Assembly (NCBI GenBank): GCA_003223025.1 | Contig: QHXR01000018.1 | Location: forward strand, 19,389 to 83,388 | Origin: Acidobacteriota bacterium | GTDB taxonomy: Bacteria > Acidobacteriota > Blastocatellia > Pyrinomonadales > Pyrinomonadaceae | DNA: 64,000 nucleotides | Direction: 5' to 3' | In this document: positions 52,034-61,024 of the stretch, one piece after another | How positions within the stretch are numbered: position 1 is the first letter of the stretch | Layout of the letters: each line of letters starts with the position of its first letter | The notes under the pieces: generated by a model | Told to the model about the DNA's origin: nothing | Databases searched by the model: none | What the model saw: the letters and a program-made list of their open reading frames with translations, nothing else | Translations under genes and position numbers: made by a program

Positions 52034-52112
52034 TAATTACGAAATTACGTAATTAAATGTCAGAGATTCCAACTGGTAATTCGGTAATTTTGTAATTATT
52101 AATTTGGTAATT
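52018..52112. repeat. A/T-rich inverted repeat spanning queG stop and moaA start
   Basis: AATTACAAAATTAATAATTA at about 52020 is mirrored by TAATTATTAATTTGGTAATT ending near 52112, with GAAATTACGTAATT and GGTAATTCGGTAATTTTG in between. The left arm encodes the last residues of QueG; the right arm contains the TTG at 52104. Confidence 0.8.
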
Positions 52113-52118
52113 AAAGAA

Positions 52119-53108
52119 GTGCTTCGAGATAGTTACAACAGAATCATCCGCGACCTCCGCATCTCGTTGACCGACCGGTGCAACTTTCGCTGTTTCTATT
52201 GCCTGCCGAACGGCGAGCCGCCGCTTGCCCGAAAGGATACGATCCTGACGTTTGAAGAGATCGAGTACATCGCGGATATTTTCGTTTCGCTCGGGATCGA
52301 AAAGATTCGGCTAACCGGTGGTGAGCCGATGCTGCGACGTCACATCGAATCTCTTATTTCGAAACTTTCCAAACTCAAACCGGATCTCAAAGATCTCGCT
52401 TTAACTACGAACGGATTTGATATTCCGCGCAGAGCCGAAGCATTAAAGGCGGCCGGTTTGGACCGCATGACGATCTCCCTGGACACGCTCGATACGAATC
52501 GATTTCGCGATATCACCGGAGTCGATTCGCTGTCAGATGTTTTGGATGCGATCGAGTCGGCGAAGCGTCATGGCTTCGAACCGGTGAAAATAAACGCTGT
52601 CATCGTTCGTGACGTGAATGATGATGAGCTCGTCGACTTTGCACGATTCGCGCGAAACACGGGCGTCGAGATGCGGTTCATCGAATACATGCCGCTCGAC
52701 TCGGGCCACGATTGGGATCGTTCGAAGGTCGTACCAGGTCGCGAGATCTATCAAACGATCAACCACGTCTATCCGCTCGAATTGAAAGATGCATCGCGAG
52801 GAAGCGAGACGTCATGGAAATACAATTTCGCCGACGGCGAGCCGGGCGGGATCGGGATCATCGCTCCGGTTACCGAGATGTTCTGCGGAGCATGTTCAAG
52901 GATCCGACTGACAGCGGACGGGCAGATCCGGACTTGTCTGTTCTCGACGGCTGAGCATAATCTCCGCGATTACCTACGCAGCGGCGCGACGCGATCGGAG
53001 CTTGTCGAATATATTGAGAACGTCACTCTCAAAAAAGAAGCTCGACATCGGATCAACGATAGCGATTTCGTTCCGGCGTCGCGGACGATGAGTTTCATCG
53101 GAGGATGA
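52119..53108 (+). CDS. moaA: GTP 3',8-cyclase (molybdenum cofactor synthesis)
   Basis: A radical SAM enzyme that converts GTP to 3',8-cyclo-GTP, the first step of molybdopterin synthesis. About 329 residues. DLRISLTDRCNFRCFYC gives the N-terminal cluster Cys (C21, C25, C28). MFCGACSRIRLTADGQIRTC gives the C-terminal cluster, and LTGGEPMLRRH the SAM-binding GGEP. The protein ends in Gly-Gly, as needed for activity. GTG 52119 is chosen because AAAGAAG precedes it; TTG 52104 would add 5 residues from the repeat. Other moa genes are not in the window. Confidence 0.93.
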   Translation: MLRDSYNRIIRDLRISLTDRCNFRCFYCLPNGEPPLARKDTILTFEEIEYIADIFVSLGIEKIRLTGGEPMLRRHIESLISKLSKLKPDLKDLALTTNGFDIPRRAEALKAAGLDRMTISLDTLDTNRFRDITGVDSLSDVLDAIESAKRHGFEPVKINAVIVRDVNDDELVDFARFARNTGVEMRFIEYMPLDSGHDWDRSKVVPGREIYQTINHVYPLELKDASRGSETSWKYNFADGEPGGIGIIAPVTEMFCGACSRIRLTADGQIRTCLFSTAEHNLRDYLRSGATRSELVEYIENVTLKKEARHRINDSDFVPASRTMSFIGG

Positions 53109-53110
53109 CG

Positions 53111-53256
53111 TCAACGGACTGGACCGCAGGCAGCCTGCCTGCTCGCCGAGGCTTCCGAGGGCGTGAAAGATTATGATTCGACGCGATAAAGGCTGACGTC
53201 GGCCGAAGCGGCGACGTCAGGCAGGCAGGCTGCCTGCGGTCCAGTCCGTTGGCGTT
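53111..53256. repeat. Cloverleaf palindrome, ACTGGACCGCAGGC family, inverted copy
   Basis: TCAACGGACTGGACCGCAGG with CAGCCTGCCTGC at the left is mirrored to GTCCAGTCCGTTGGCG at the right. The two inner hairpins occur in the opposite order to the copy at 30326: CTCGCCGAGG/CCGAGGGCG first, then GACGTCGGCC/GAAGCGGCGACGTC. TATGATTCGACG sits between. It separates moaA from the convergent sugar permease gene. Confidence 0.85.
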
Positions 53257-53274
53257 CGAATCGGGCCGAAAATC

Positions 53275-54417
53275 TTACCCCTGCTTCCTTCCCGCCATAT
53301 CGAGTCCTACCGCTGCTACGAGGATCGAGCCTTTGATGATGTCCTGCATAAAGTCGCGGACGTTGAGCAGCGACATTCCATTATCCAAACTCGCCATGAT
53401 CAACGCGCCGAGACACGCACCGAAGATCGTGCCGCGTCCACCGACGAGCGATGCTCCGCCGATGACGCACGCGGCGATCGCGTCGAGCTCTTTCAGCACA
53501 CCGGCATCTGGCGCCGCACTTCCGACTCGAGCCGTGAAGATCAATGACGCGACGCCCGTCAGAGCGCCGAGGAGCGCGTACACTTTCAAAATATTTCTCT
53601 TGTTATTAATTCCCGAAAGACGAGCCGCATCCGCGTTGCCGCCGATCGCGTAAAGATATCTGCCGAAAGTTGTCGAATTCGTGATGAACGCGCCAAGCAG
53701 CGCAACCGCGAGAAGGATGAGCACCGGGATCGGCACGCCGAGATAATTGTTCATCGTCCAGATGAATGCCGCGATCGCTCCGATCGGTATGATCGCCGCG
53801 GCCGCTTCCTTCACATAGTTCGGCTCGCCGAGACCGTATTCCCTCACCGCATTCGCTCTGCGGTACGCCATGAAGACGACGAACACGATCGCAACTCCGG
53901 CGAGGATCCAGCCGGACGTCGGCGAGAGATTGCTTTGCCCGATCGCCTTGAACGTGTCTTCGGAAATCGGGATCGTGTTTCCACTGAGCAGCCATTTCAC
54001 CGCTCCGCGCCACGCGAGCAATCCGCCAAGCGTGACGATGAACGCGGGAATGTTCAGATACGCTGTAAGTGCGCCGTGAAAGGTGCCGATCAGAACGCCG
54101 ACTACGATCGCGAACGCGATCGACACCGGAATTCCGTAGCCGAGATTCGCCATGCTGAAAGCCGCGATACCGCCGGCGAACCCGAGCACCGATCCAACAG
54201 ACAGATCGATGTTGCCTGACACGATCACCATCAGCATCCCGACAGCGAGAATTCCGGTCACGGACATCTGCGTCATCAGGTTCGACAGATTACGTGAAGT
54301 CATGAAGACGTAATTCGTCGCCCAATGAAAGTACACCCAGATCAACGCCAGCACCGCGATCATGATGTACGCCCGGAGTGATGATCCAGTGATCGACAAT
54401 TTCTTTTGCTCAGTCAT
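53275..54417 (-). CDS. Sugar ABC transporter permease (XylH-like)
   Basis: A 380-residue inner membrane permease with about ten spans, of the BPD_transp_2 family used for xylose, ribose and related sugars. MSVTGILAVGMLMVIVSGNI followed by DLSVGSVLGF is the family's hallmark, and the later AIGGNADAARLSGINNKRNI is the coupling-helix region before LGGRGT-like SLVGGRGTIFGA. Longer than RbsC (about 320), similar to XylH (about 390). It belongs with the broken ATPase gene upstream on the same strand; no sugar-binding protein gene is visible. Confidence 0.9.
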   Translation of the reverse strand: MTEQKKLSITGSSLRAYIMIAVLALIWVYFHWATNYVFMTSRNLSNLMTQMSVTGILAVGMLMVIVSGNIDLSVGSVLGFAGGIAAFSMANLGYGIPVSIAFAIVVGVLIGTFHGALTAYLNIPAFIVTLGGLLAWRGAVKWLLSGNTIPISEDTFKAIGQSNLSPTSGWILAGVAIVFVVFMAYRRANAVREYGLGEPNYVKEAAAAIIPIGAIAAFIWTMNNYLGVPIPVLILLAVALLGAFITNSTTFGRYLYAIGGNADAARLSGINNKRNILKVYALLGALTGVASLIFTARVGSAAPDAGVLKELDAIAACVIGGASLVGGRGTIFGACLGALIMASLDNGMSLLNVRDFMQDIIKGSILVAAVGLDMAGRKQG

Positions 54418-54440
54418 TTTCGTTACCAGCCACGTTTTTT

Positions 54441-54770
54441 TTGAACGCGAATTGGGCGGATCAGGCGGATAAAAACCGGATTAGAATTCTTTTAGATTCG
54501 CCTCCCACTTTTTTTCGTTCTCTTCCGTGAGATTCGTGCTTCGGTTTCTTCACGTTCCTGTTGTTCCGTGTGTTCTGTGGTTCTGTTTTTGTTCTTCGCG
54601 GCTTCACGCAACAAAGCCGAACCACTGAATGCGCCGAACAAGAGGAACAAGAAGAAAACCGAACCACGAACCACACAAATCATACGAAACCAGAAAAAGC
54701 CCTTCGCCTTCTGATCCGTCTTGATCCGCCTAATCCGCCCGATCCGCGTTCAAAAAAGAACCCGCGCATC
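54441..54770. repeat. Imperfect inverted repeat between the transporter genes
   Basis: GGCGGATCAGGCGGATAAAA at 54447 is mirrored by GATCCGTCTTGATCCGCCTA with ATCCGCC at 54713. The centre has GGTTTCTTCACGTTCC and TGTTCCGTGTGTTCTGTGG facing GAACCACGAACCACACAAAT and GAACAAGAGGAACAAGAAGA. It covers most of the 360-base gap 54418-54777; no gene seen. Confidence 0.65.
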
Positions 54771-54777
54771 TCAGTTT

Positions 54778-56234
54778 TCAAACCATCACAGCATCTGCTG
54801 TCGTTCCTGTCGCCGCCGCCATTACTTTTTCAGGTGATGCTTCGGTGCGTGTGAACTCACCGGCGACTTTGCCTTCGCGCAACACGAGGACTCGATCGGA
54901 CAAACCGAGAACCTCGGGCAACTCGGACGACACGAGTACGATCGCAAGGCCTTCCTTCGCAAGCTTGTTGATCTCCGTGTAGATCTCCTGCTTCGCTCCG
55001 ACGTCGATCCCGCGTGTAGGTTCGTCGAGAAACAAAACCTTTGGATTTGTCAGCAGCCATTTTCCGAGCACGACCTTTTGCTGATTGCCGCCCGAGAGCG
55101 TTCCCGTGATCGTGAGCGGGGAATTCGCCTTGATGCGAAGCGATTTCATCGGGCCGTTCGCGGCCATCGTCTCGCGTGTGCGATGCGTGAGAAATGCACC
55201 CGAGATCTTTTTCAAACCGGCGAGGGTGACGTTGTCGAGGATCGTCTGATCGAGGATCAATCCGTAACGCTTTCGATCTTCGGTGACGAAGCCGACGCCG
55301 TTCTCGATCGCTTCGGAAGGCGAACCGATCTCGACACGTTTTCCTTCTACAAAAATTTCATGCGAGCTCTCATTCGGCGCGGCACCGAAGATCGACATTA
55401 AAGTTTCTGTGCGTCCCGATCCCATCAAGCCGGCGATACCGAGTACCTCGCCTTTTCGCACGCTGAACGAAACATCGTCAACCAATTTTCTTCGATTGCC
55501 GTCGATGGAATAGACCGTCAGATTTCTGATCTCGAGCGCAGTTTCGCCGAGCTCGTGGTCCGTCTTCGGGAAAATATCGCCGACGTCGCGTCCGACCATC
55601 GCTGCAATTATTTTGTCTTTCGTCAGTTCCGCGGCAGCGTCTGTCCCGACAGTCTTTCCGTCGCGCAGAACCGTGATCCGATCCGCCATCGCGAAAACCT
55701 CGTCGAGCTTGTGCGAGATGTAAATGATGCCGACACCGCGTGCCGTCAGTTTTCGAAGTATGGCGAATAGCGTCTCGACCTCGGATTCAGTCAGCGCCGC
55801 GGTCGGTTCGTCGAGTACGAGGATCCGTGCGTTCTGCGAGAGTGCTTTCGCGATCTCGACGAGTTGCTGTTGTCCGATACCAAGATTTCCGACTTCGATA
55901 CTCGGGTCGATCGGGAGATTTAGGTCTTGCAAAAGCTTAGAGGCTTTGTGATAGAGTTTACGAGCGACAGTTCTTGAAAGACGATCGATATGCCGGCCTG
56001 TTCCGAATCTCGCACGCTCGAGAACGCACGCGGCTCGCCTTCGACAAGTATTTCACCTGAATAAGTTCCGTGCGGATACACGCCGGAGAGGACTTTCATC
56101 AGAGTCGACTTGCCCGCGCCATTCTCTCCGACGAGCGCGTGAAATTCGCCCTCTTCTAATGTGAAACTTACACCGTCCAGCGCTTTTACGCCGGGGAACT
56201 CTTTGACGATGTTTCGCATTTCGAGCAGCGACAT
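54778..56234 (-). pseudogene. Sugar ABC transporter ATPase (XylG-like) broken by an internal deletion
   Basis: XylG-type proteins hold two ABC domains. The 5' part (56234 to about 55960) encodes [11 protein letters not shown] (Walker A) up to IVFQELSLV. The 3' part, in another frame from about 55970 down to 54778, encodes [20 protein letters not shown], then LGIGQQQLVEIAKAL, LVLDEPTAAL, and the full second domain (LMGSGRTET, LSGGNQQKVV, LFLDEPTRGIDVG). Relatives have about 30 extra residues at the junction. Both frames read sensibly across the 12 bases at 55960-55971, as expected if a deletion occurred between two short direct repeats. No intact ATPase can be made without frameshifting. Confidence 0.82.
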
Positions 56235-56244
56235 AGGTGACTCT

Positions 56245-56466
56245 AGCTTCTAGTTTCTGGTTTCTGGTTCTTGTTTCGTGTCTTGTTTGTGTGTTTCGTG
56301 TGTTTCGTGGTTCGGTTTTATTCGTTACTTAAAAGACTCTCGCGGGCAGCGGAAAGACGTAACCACGAAACACACGAACCACACGAACAAGACACGAAAC
56401 AAGAAACAAGCGATCGACGGCTTTTCTTCAATCCAAAATCCAAAATCCAAAATCCAAAATCCAAAA
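56245..56466. repeat. Inverted repeat with CGTGTTTCGTGG arms and a CCAAAAT tandem array
   Basis: CTTGTTTCGTGTCTTGTTTG and TGTTTCGTGTGTTTCGTGG (56268-56316) face CCACGAAACACACGAACC and ACACGAACAAGACACGAAAC (56361-56403). CCAAAAT then repeats five times (56430-56466) before the GH3-GH144 stop. TTCTGGT/AGTTTCTGG words border the left end. Confidence 0.75.
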
Positions 56467-56474
56467 TGGAAGAG

Positions 56475-59400
56475 TTAGTATAGCGAAACTCGACGCATCG
56501 CACGTCGGATTTCATCGTTCTGCATGAACCAGTACCAAACTTTTCCGCTTCTCAGATTTTCGATGCTGAGCAATGTGATGCCGAGATCGATCCCGATCAC
56601 GTCCGGATTGACCCATCCGCTTTGCGGATTGAAAGCGTCGGTGAAACCGTAGCGTCCGTAGATCTTGTCACCGTACTTTTCCTTCATCTCTTTCAACGTT
56701 GGCAAAGTGATCTCGGGTGTGAACATCAGCGATCCGGCCGCGGCGCACGGCACAACGCTTCCGTCGATCCTCGGATCGCGCGGCGGAGCTCCCCATGCCA
56801 TGTAGCCTTTCTCGGTGTCCGACGCGGTCAGTCCCCACATCGTCGCCGAATACTTCGGAAACTCTCTACTCAAAACGTCGATAAAAAATTTATGTTGTGC
56901 GCGAGTCGCTTTCACGGAATTCTCGAAGTAGTCGACATTCGGCGGCTGCCGTTCGCGGCGGTTACGAAAGTCGACCCACGCGTGTGAGAACTGGTGAATG
57001 AAAAGCGGCGAAACCGCCGCGAGATATCGATAGCCTTCATAGTCCTGCCATGTCCGTTCCCACGCGTACCACGAACGTGCCGGGATCGGTGCGGTTGGCG
57101 ATCCGATGGCGAGCAGGTAGAGGATCATGTCCTCGCTGTAGTCTTGCCAGCGATTTGGGATCCATCCGGTTTCAGGACGCCATCCGTGCGAGAGCAGATA
57201 CGGATCGCCGTTGAGCATAAACTGAAAATCTACGCGCCTATAAATTTTGTCGGCGAGCTCGACCACACTCGCGTCATCCTTGAAGCACTGCTTTACGGTG
57301 AGCACGCCGCCCAGCAGGAGGGCGGTGTCGATCGACGATAGCTCGGTCTTCCAACGTCGCTCGCCGGTTTGCTGATCGACAAAATGATAGAACCAACCGT
57401 TCTTCTGCTCCTGTTTATTCGCAAAAAAATCGAGCGTGTTTCGCGTACGCTCTTTTGCTTGCTCCTTTGTGATCCATCCGCGATCGGCGGCGATGCAATA
57501 ACCCGATAACGCGAAGCCGGTTGCGGCGATGCTCGCGACTTTGTGATGACTCGTTCCCGGTGGCGGCGGAGTTCCGTCCGTGCGCGAGCGGTCGAGCGTC
57601 AAACCGGTTTTCGGATCGGAGTGATCCCAGAAATATTGGAACGTACGCTTTTCAAGATCGTCGAGAAACGCATCGTCGGCCGGGCTTATCGCGGCAGTCG
57701 GAATCGGTACGGCGGGCGGCGGATCGGTCGGCTCATTCGCAATCGGAGGACGCGAGCCCGATACCGTCGAGCCCGGTCCGACCTCGAGCGTAGTTTGCAG
57801 ACCGCCTTCGCTGCTGGTGCCGGCATAGATGATAAAAGATCCGGGCTCGATCACCGGTTTGAGATCGCGACCGAGAAACGAAAGGTCTTTTGGCGTGAGC
57901 GTGAACTCCACTTTCTGCGTCTGTCCGGGCGAAAGCGTCACGCGGCGGAAACCTCGCAGCTCTTTCACCGGACGTGTGACGGATGCCGCGACATCATGGA
58001 TGTAAAGTTGGACGACTTCGTCGCCTGCTCGCTTCCCGGTGTTCTCAATCTCCACCGAAACGCGCGCGCTGCCCGTGACAGGAATCCGGTCCTTGTCGAT
58101 GACCAGATTGCTCAAACGAAATTGCGAATAGCTCAAACCGAAACCGAACGGATAGAGCGGCGTGTTCGGAATGTCGAGATACTTCGACGTGTACTTCTCA
58201 CTTTCCTTAAACGGCCGGCCGGTATTTTTATGGTTGTAATAGATCGGGATCTGCCCGACCGAACGCGGAAACGTGATCGGTAATTTTCCACCCGGATTCG
58301 AATCGCCGAACAGCGTGTCGACGATCGCCGGTCCGGCCATTGTCCCCGGGAACCACGCCTCGAGTATCGCCGGAGAATTTTCCGCGATCCAGTTTATCGT
58401 CAGCGGACGACCGTTGATCAGAACGACCGCGTACGGTTTTCCCGTCGCGTGGATCGCCTTGATCAGATCGAGCTGGCGGCCGGGAAGATCGATGTTGCTT
58501 CGCGATGACGCTTCGCCGCTCATATCGGATGATTCGCCAACGACTACGACCGTGAAATCGGAATGCTTCGCCGCATCGACCGCCGCCGCGAATCCGGCGT
58601 CCGTCTCGCATTTCGGATCGCAGCCGGTTTCGAATCGAATTTTTTTACGCGGGAATTTTTGCTTTAATGTTTCGACGACGGTGATCGGATCTTCCGGTTT
58701 CGAATCGCCATTCCAGTTGGAATTCATCTCAGCCTTGTTGTTGGCAAGGCCGCCGACGACCGCGATCTCGTCGATCGCTTTATTTATCGGAAGGGTGTCG
58801 TTGTCATTCTTGAGCAAGACAAACGATTTTTCCGCCGCGACTTTCGCCGCATCGCGATTCGATTGCTTGAACACTTCGCGCTGCTCGAGCGCTTCGTCAG
58901 CGTATGGTTTTTCAAAAAGACCAAGGCGGAATTTTATTCGCAGGATCCGACGAACGGCTTCGTCGATCGTCGCCATCGAGATCTTCTTATCCTTCAAAAG
59001 CTGCGCGCCGTTCTGATTGTAGAGACGGCTGACCATCTCCATGTCGGTGCCGGCGTTGAGTGCATACATCGCGGCGTCGGATTCCGTCGCCGCGAGTCCA
59101 TGGAACATCAGTTCCATAACGGCGGTGTAATCGCTTACGACGAGCCCGTCGAATTTCCACTCGTCCCGTAAAACCTTTTTTAGAACGAACGGATTCGCCG
59201 TCGCCGGCACGCCGTCAAGATCGTTGAACGATGTCATGAACGACCCGACGCCGGCATCGAGTGCCGACTTGAACGGAGGAAAGTAAATTTCGCGAAGGGC
59301 GCGCTCGGAAAGATCCGTCGTGTTGTAATCTCGACCACCGAGTGCCGCACCGTACCCGACCCAGTGCTTCGCAGTCGCGAGGACGCGATTGTTCGCGCTG

Positions 59401-60002
59401 TAATCCGTACCTTGAAATCCACGAACTCGCGCCGCCGCTATCTGAGATCCGAGAAACGTATCTTCACCGGCGCCTTCGATGATGCGGCCCCATCGCGGAT
59501 CGCGTGCGATGTCGACCATCGGGGCGAATGTCCAGTGGACGCCGGCGGCACGCGATTCGGCCGCGGCGATCGCTGAATTCTTTTCGATGTTCGCGAGATC
59601 CCAGCTCGCGGATTCGCCGAGTGGGACGGGAAAGATCGTGCGATAGCCGTGAATGACATCGAATCCGAAAAGCATCGGGATCTTCAAACGCGATTCCATT
59701 GCGGCACGCTGGAGCTCGTTTGTAAATTTGACGCCGCGGACATTCAGAGTCGAGCCGAGCAAGCCTTTGCGCGCCATCTCGAAATGCTCCGGCCGCGCAA
59801 ATCCACGATAGTCGCCGTCGAGCTGCTGTAATTGGCCAAGCTTTTCAGCAAGCGTCATCTGCGCGATCAACTGATTGATCCGCCTCTCAGCCGCCGGTCC
59901 GCTCCGCTGCGCGAGCGTCGCGGATGAAAAAATCAATATCGCCGTGACCAGGATCGATACCCGTACGTTTAGCCGCATTTTCTTTGAAAGCATTTTCCTC
60001 AT
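56475..60002 (-). CDS. GH3-GH144 fusion: beta-glucosidase plus endo-beta-1,2-glucanase-like enzyme
   Basis: A 1175-residue exported enzyme; signal peptide to about SSATLAQ (residue 32). A GH3 module (about 35-730) resembles BglX: VLATAKHWVGYG, nucleophile Asp291 in VVSDYTA, acid/base candidate Glu497 in SGEASSRSN, and an Fn3-like end (ARVSVEIENTGKRAGDEVVQ). A Pro-rich linker (EPTDPPPAVPIP) leads to a Glycoamylase/PF10091 module (about 745-1175): FLDDLEKRTFQYFWDHSDPK, SSIDTALLLGGVL and SEDMILYLLAIGSPT. That family includes GH144 endo-beta-1,2-glucanases, which in Bacteroides are encoded next to a GH3 beta-1,2-glucosidase. Together they could take sophoro-oligosaccharides to glucose. ATG 60002 is 1 base after the upstream stop. 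Substrate is inferred. Confidence 0.9.
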   Translation of the reverse strand: MRKMLSKKMRLNVRVSILVTAILIFSSATLAQRSGPAAERRINQLIAQMTLAEKLGQLQQLDGDYRGFARPEHFEMARKGLLGSTLNVRGVKFTNELQRAAMESRLKIPMLFGFDVIHGYRTIFPVPLGESASWDLANIEKNSAIAAAESRAAGVHWTFAPMVDIARDPRWGRIIEGAGEDTFLGSQIAAARVRGFQGTDYSANNRVLATAKHWVGYGAALGGRDYNTTDLSERALREIYFPPFKSALDAGVGSFMTSFNDLDGVPATANPFVLKKVLRDEWKFDGLVVSDYTAVMELMFHGLAATESDAAMYALNAGTDMEMVSRLYNQNGAQLLKDKKISMATIDEAVRRILRIKFRLGLFEKPYADEALEQREVFKQSNRDAAKVAAEKSFVLLKNDNDTLPINKAIDEIAVVGGLANNKAEMNSNWNGDSKPEDPITVVETLKQKFPRKKIRFETGCDPKCETDAGFAAAVDAAKHSDFTVVVVGESSDMSGEASSRSNIDLPGRQLDLIKAIHATGKPYAVVLINGRPLTINWIAENSPAILEAWFPGTMAGPAIVDTLFGDSNPGGKLPITFPRSVGQIPIYYNHKNTGRPFKESEKYTSKYLDIPNTPLYPFGFGLSYSQFRLSNLVIDKDRIPVTGSARVSVEIENTGKRAGDEVVQLYIHDVAASVTRPVKELRGFRRVTLSPGQTQKVEFTLTPKDLSFLGRDLKPVIEPGSFIIYAGTSSEGGLQTTLEVGPGSTVSGSRPPIANEPTDPPPAVPIPTAAISPADDAFLDDLEKRTFQYFWDHSDPKTGLTLDRSRTDGTPPPPGTSHHKVASIAATGFALSGYCIAADRGWITKEQAKERTRNTLDFFANKQEQKNGWFYHFVDQQTGERRWKTELSSIDTALLLGGVLTVKQCFKDDASVVELADKIYRRVDFQFMLNGDPYLLSHGWRPETGWIPNRWQDYSEDMILYLLAIGSPTAPIPARSWYAWERTWQDYEGYRYLAAVSPLFIHQFSHAWVDFRNRRERQPPNVDYFENSVKATRAQHKFFIDVLSREFPKYSATMWGLTASDTEKGYMAWGAPPRDPRIDGSVVPCAAAGSLMFTPEITLPTLKEMKEKYGDKIYGRYGFTDAFNPQSGWVNPDVIGIDLGITLLSIENLRSGKVWYWFMQNDEIRRAMRRVSLY

Positions 60003-60003
60003 G

Positions 60004-60951
60004 TCAAAAGATGATCTCTGCCAAGACCGGCAGATGATCCGATGCCCAGAGCCCGTTCCATCGATCAGAAAGCGTTCCGTGCTCGAGGACCCGTGTTCCT
60101 TCACGAACGAAAATATGATCGATCGTGTTGCCCGGCTCGAGCTCTTTGAATGAACTGAATGTCGAGTCGCCGCCGAAGTGGCCGTTTACGCTGACGTACC
60201 TCGTATCAGACATGTGCAGTTTCGCGCTTCCGCCTTTCAGCGTCTTGTACGCCGTGCTGTCTTCCTTTACGTTCAGGTCCCCCGTCAAAACGAATGGAGT
60301 CGTTCCTGCAAGCTCTTCGATCTTTTTCAGTATCAAACTTGCGCTCTCAGTACGAGCACGTTCGCCCCGATGATCGAAATGAGTATTGAAATGATAGAAA
60401 GTTTTCTTCGTGACACGGTCTTTAAATTGCGCCCACGTGACGATCCTCGGATACGCAGCGTCCCAGCCCTTGCTGCCGGCGACGTCCGGAGTTTCGGAGA
60501 GCCAGAACGTACTGGTTTCCAGAAGTTGGAACCGCGCGTCGCGATAAATTATCGCTGAAAATTCCCCCGCTTCCTTTCCATCTGTCCGCCCGACGCCGCA
60601 CCAGGAAAATCCTGGAAGAAGAGTTTTAAGATCGCGGAGTTGCGAGATCAAAGCTTCCTGAACTCCGACGAGATCCGCTTTATGAAATCGAATGACGCCG
60701 GCGACTTTTTCCTTTCGAGGCGTCCATGCGTTGACGCCGTCGCGCGGTTCATCGTACCTGATGTTGAAAGTCATGACGCGGACCGGAATCTCTTTGCGCG
60801 CTTGGGTGTGTACGGCGGACGAAAAGACGACGAGGAAAGCAACCAGGCTTAAAGCCCACGTCGCAACTCTTTGCGACTTAGCGCCTTTGCGTAAAAATCT
60901 CTTTTCACACAAAGACGCGAAGACGTAAAGAAGACGCTTAGTTGTTCTCAT
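60004..60951 (-). CDS. Secreted endonuclease/exonuclease/phosphatase (EEP) family hydrolase
   Basis: A 315-residue protein. The EEP core shows VMTFNIRYDEP, GVQEALISQL (Glu metal ligand), HFNTHFDHRG, TGDLNVKED and the C-terminal DHLPVLAEI (catalytic His). Members cleave phosphodiesters of nucleic acids, phosphoinositides or sphingomyelin. A signal-like segment, WALSLVAFLVVFSSAVHTQA (about 32-51), follows a basic stretch encoded by an ACGCAAAGACGC-type repeat; start ATG 60951 is used but TTG at codon 14 is possible. One base separates it from the GH3-GH144 gene, so they are co-transcribed. Its link to glycan use is unexplained. Confidence 0.85.
   Translation of the reverse strand: MRTTKRLLYVFASLCEKRFLRKGAKSQRVATWALSLVAFLVVFSSAVHTQARKEIPVRVMTFNIRYDEPRDGVNAWTPRKEKVAGVIRFHKADLVGVQEALISQLRDLKTLLPGFSWCGVGRTDGKEAGEFSAIIYRDARFQLLETSTFWLSETPDVAGSKGWDAAYPRIVTWAQFKDRVTKKTFYHFNTHFDHRGERARTESASLILKKIEELAGTTPFVLTGDLNVKEDSTAYKTLKGGSAKLHMSDTRYVSVNGHFGGDSTFSSFKELEPGNTIDHIFVREGTRVLEHGTLSDRWNGLWASDHLPVLAEIIF
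60878..60945. repeat. ACGCAAAGACGC-family repeat at the 5' end of the EEP gene
   Basis: CTTAGCGCCTTTGCGTAAAA and CACACAAAGACGCGAAGACG face each other and match the repeat at 1386-1433 in composition. On the minus strand it encodes roughly residues 3-26 of the EEP protein. Confidence 0.6.
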
Positions 60952-60975
60952 CTTTTTAACGACGAAATCGGGAAA

Positions 60976-61013
60976 GAGAAAAAGGGCGTGGTACGAGCTT
61001 ATCCACGCCCTTC
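60976..61013 (-). terminator. Rho-independent terminator after the right-edge receptor gene
   Basis: On the minus strand GAAGGGCGTGG pairs with CCACGCCCTTT around a 10-11 base loop and is followed by TTTCTCTTT. It lies directly after the stop at 61025, which suggests the receptor is transcribed apart from the EEP-GH3 operon. Confidence 0.85.
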
Positions 61014-61024
61014 AGTCAGTTGGT

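Noticed and set aside
52104..52118. TTG start for moaA
   Set aside because: Lies in the inverted repeat without a ribosome site; GTG 52119 has AAAGAAG just upstream and keeps all conserved residues. Not excluded.
55920..56234. A separate short ABC protein gene
   Set aside because: The 104-residue product stops inside the ABC domain, and the downstream frame begins with the rest of the same domain; this is one broken gene.
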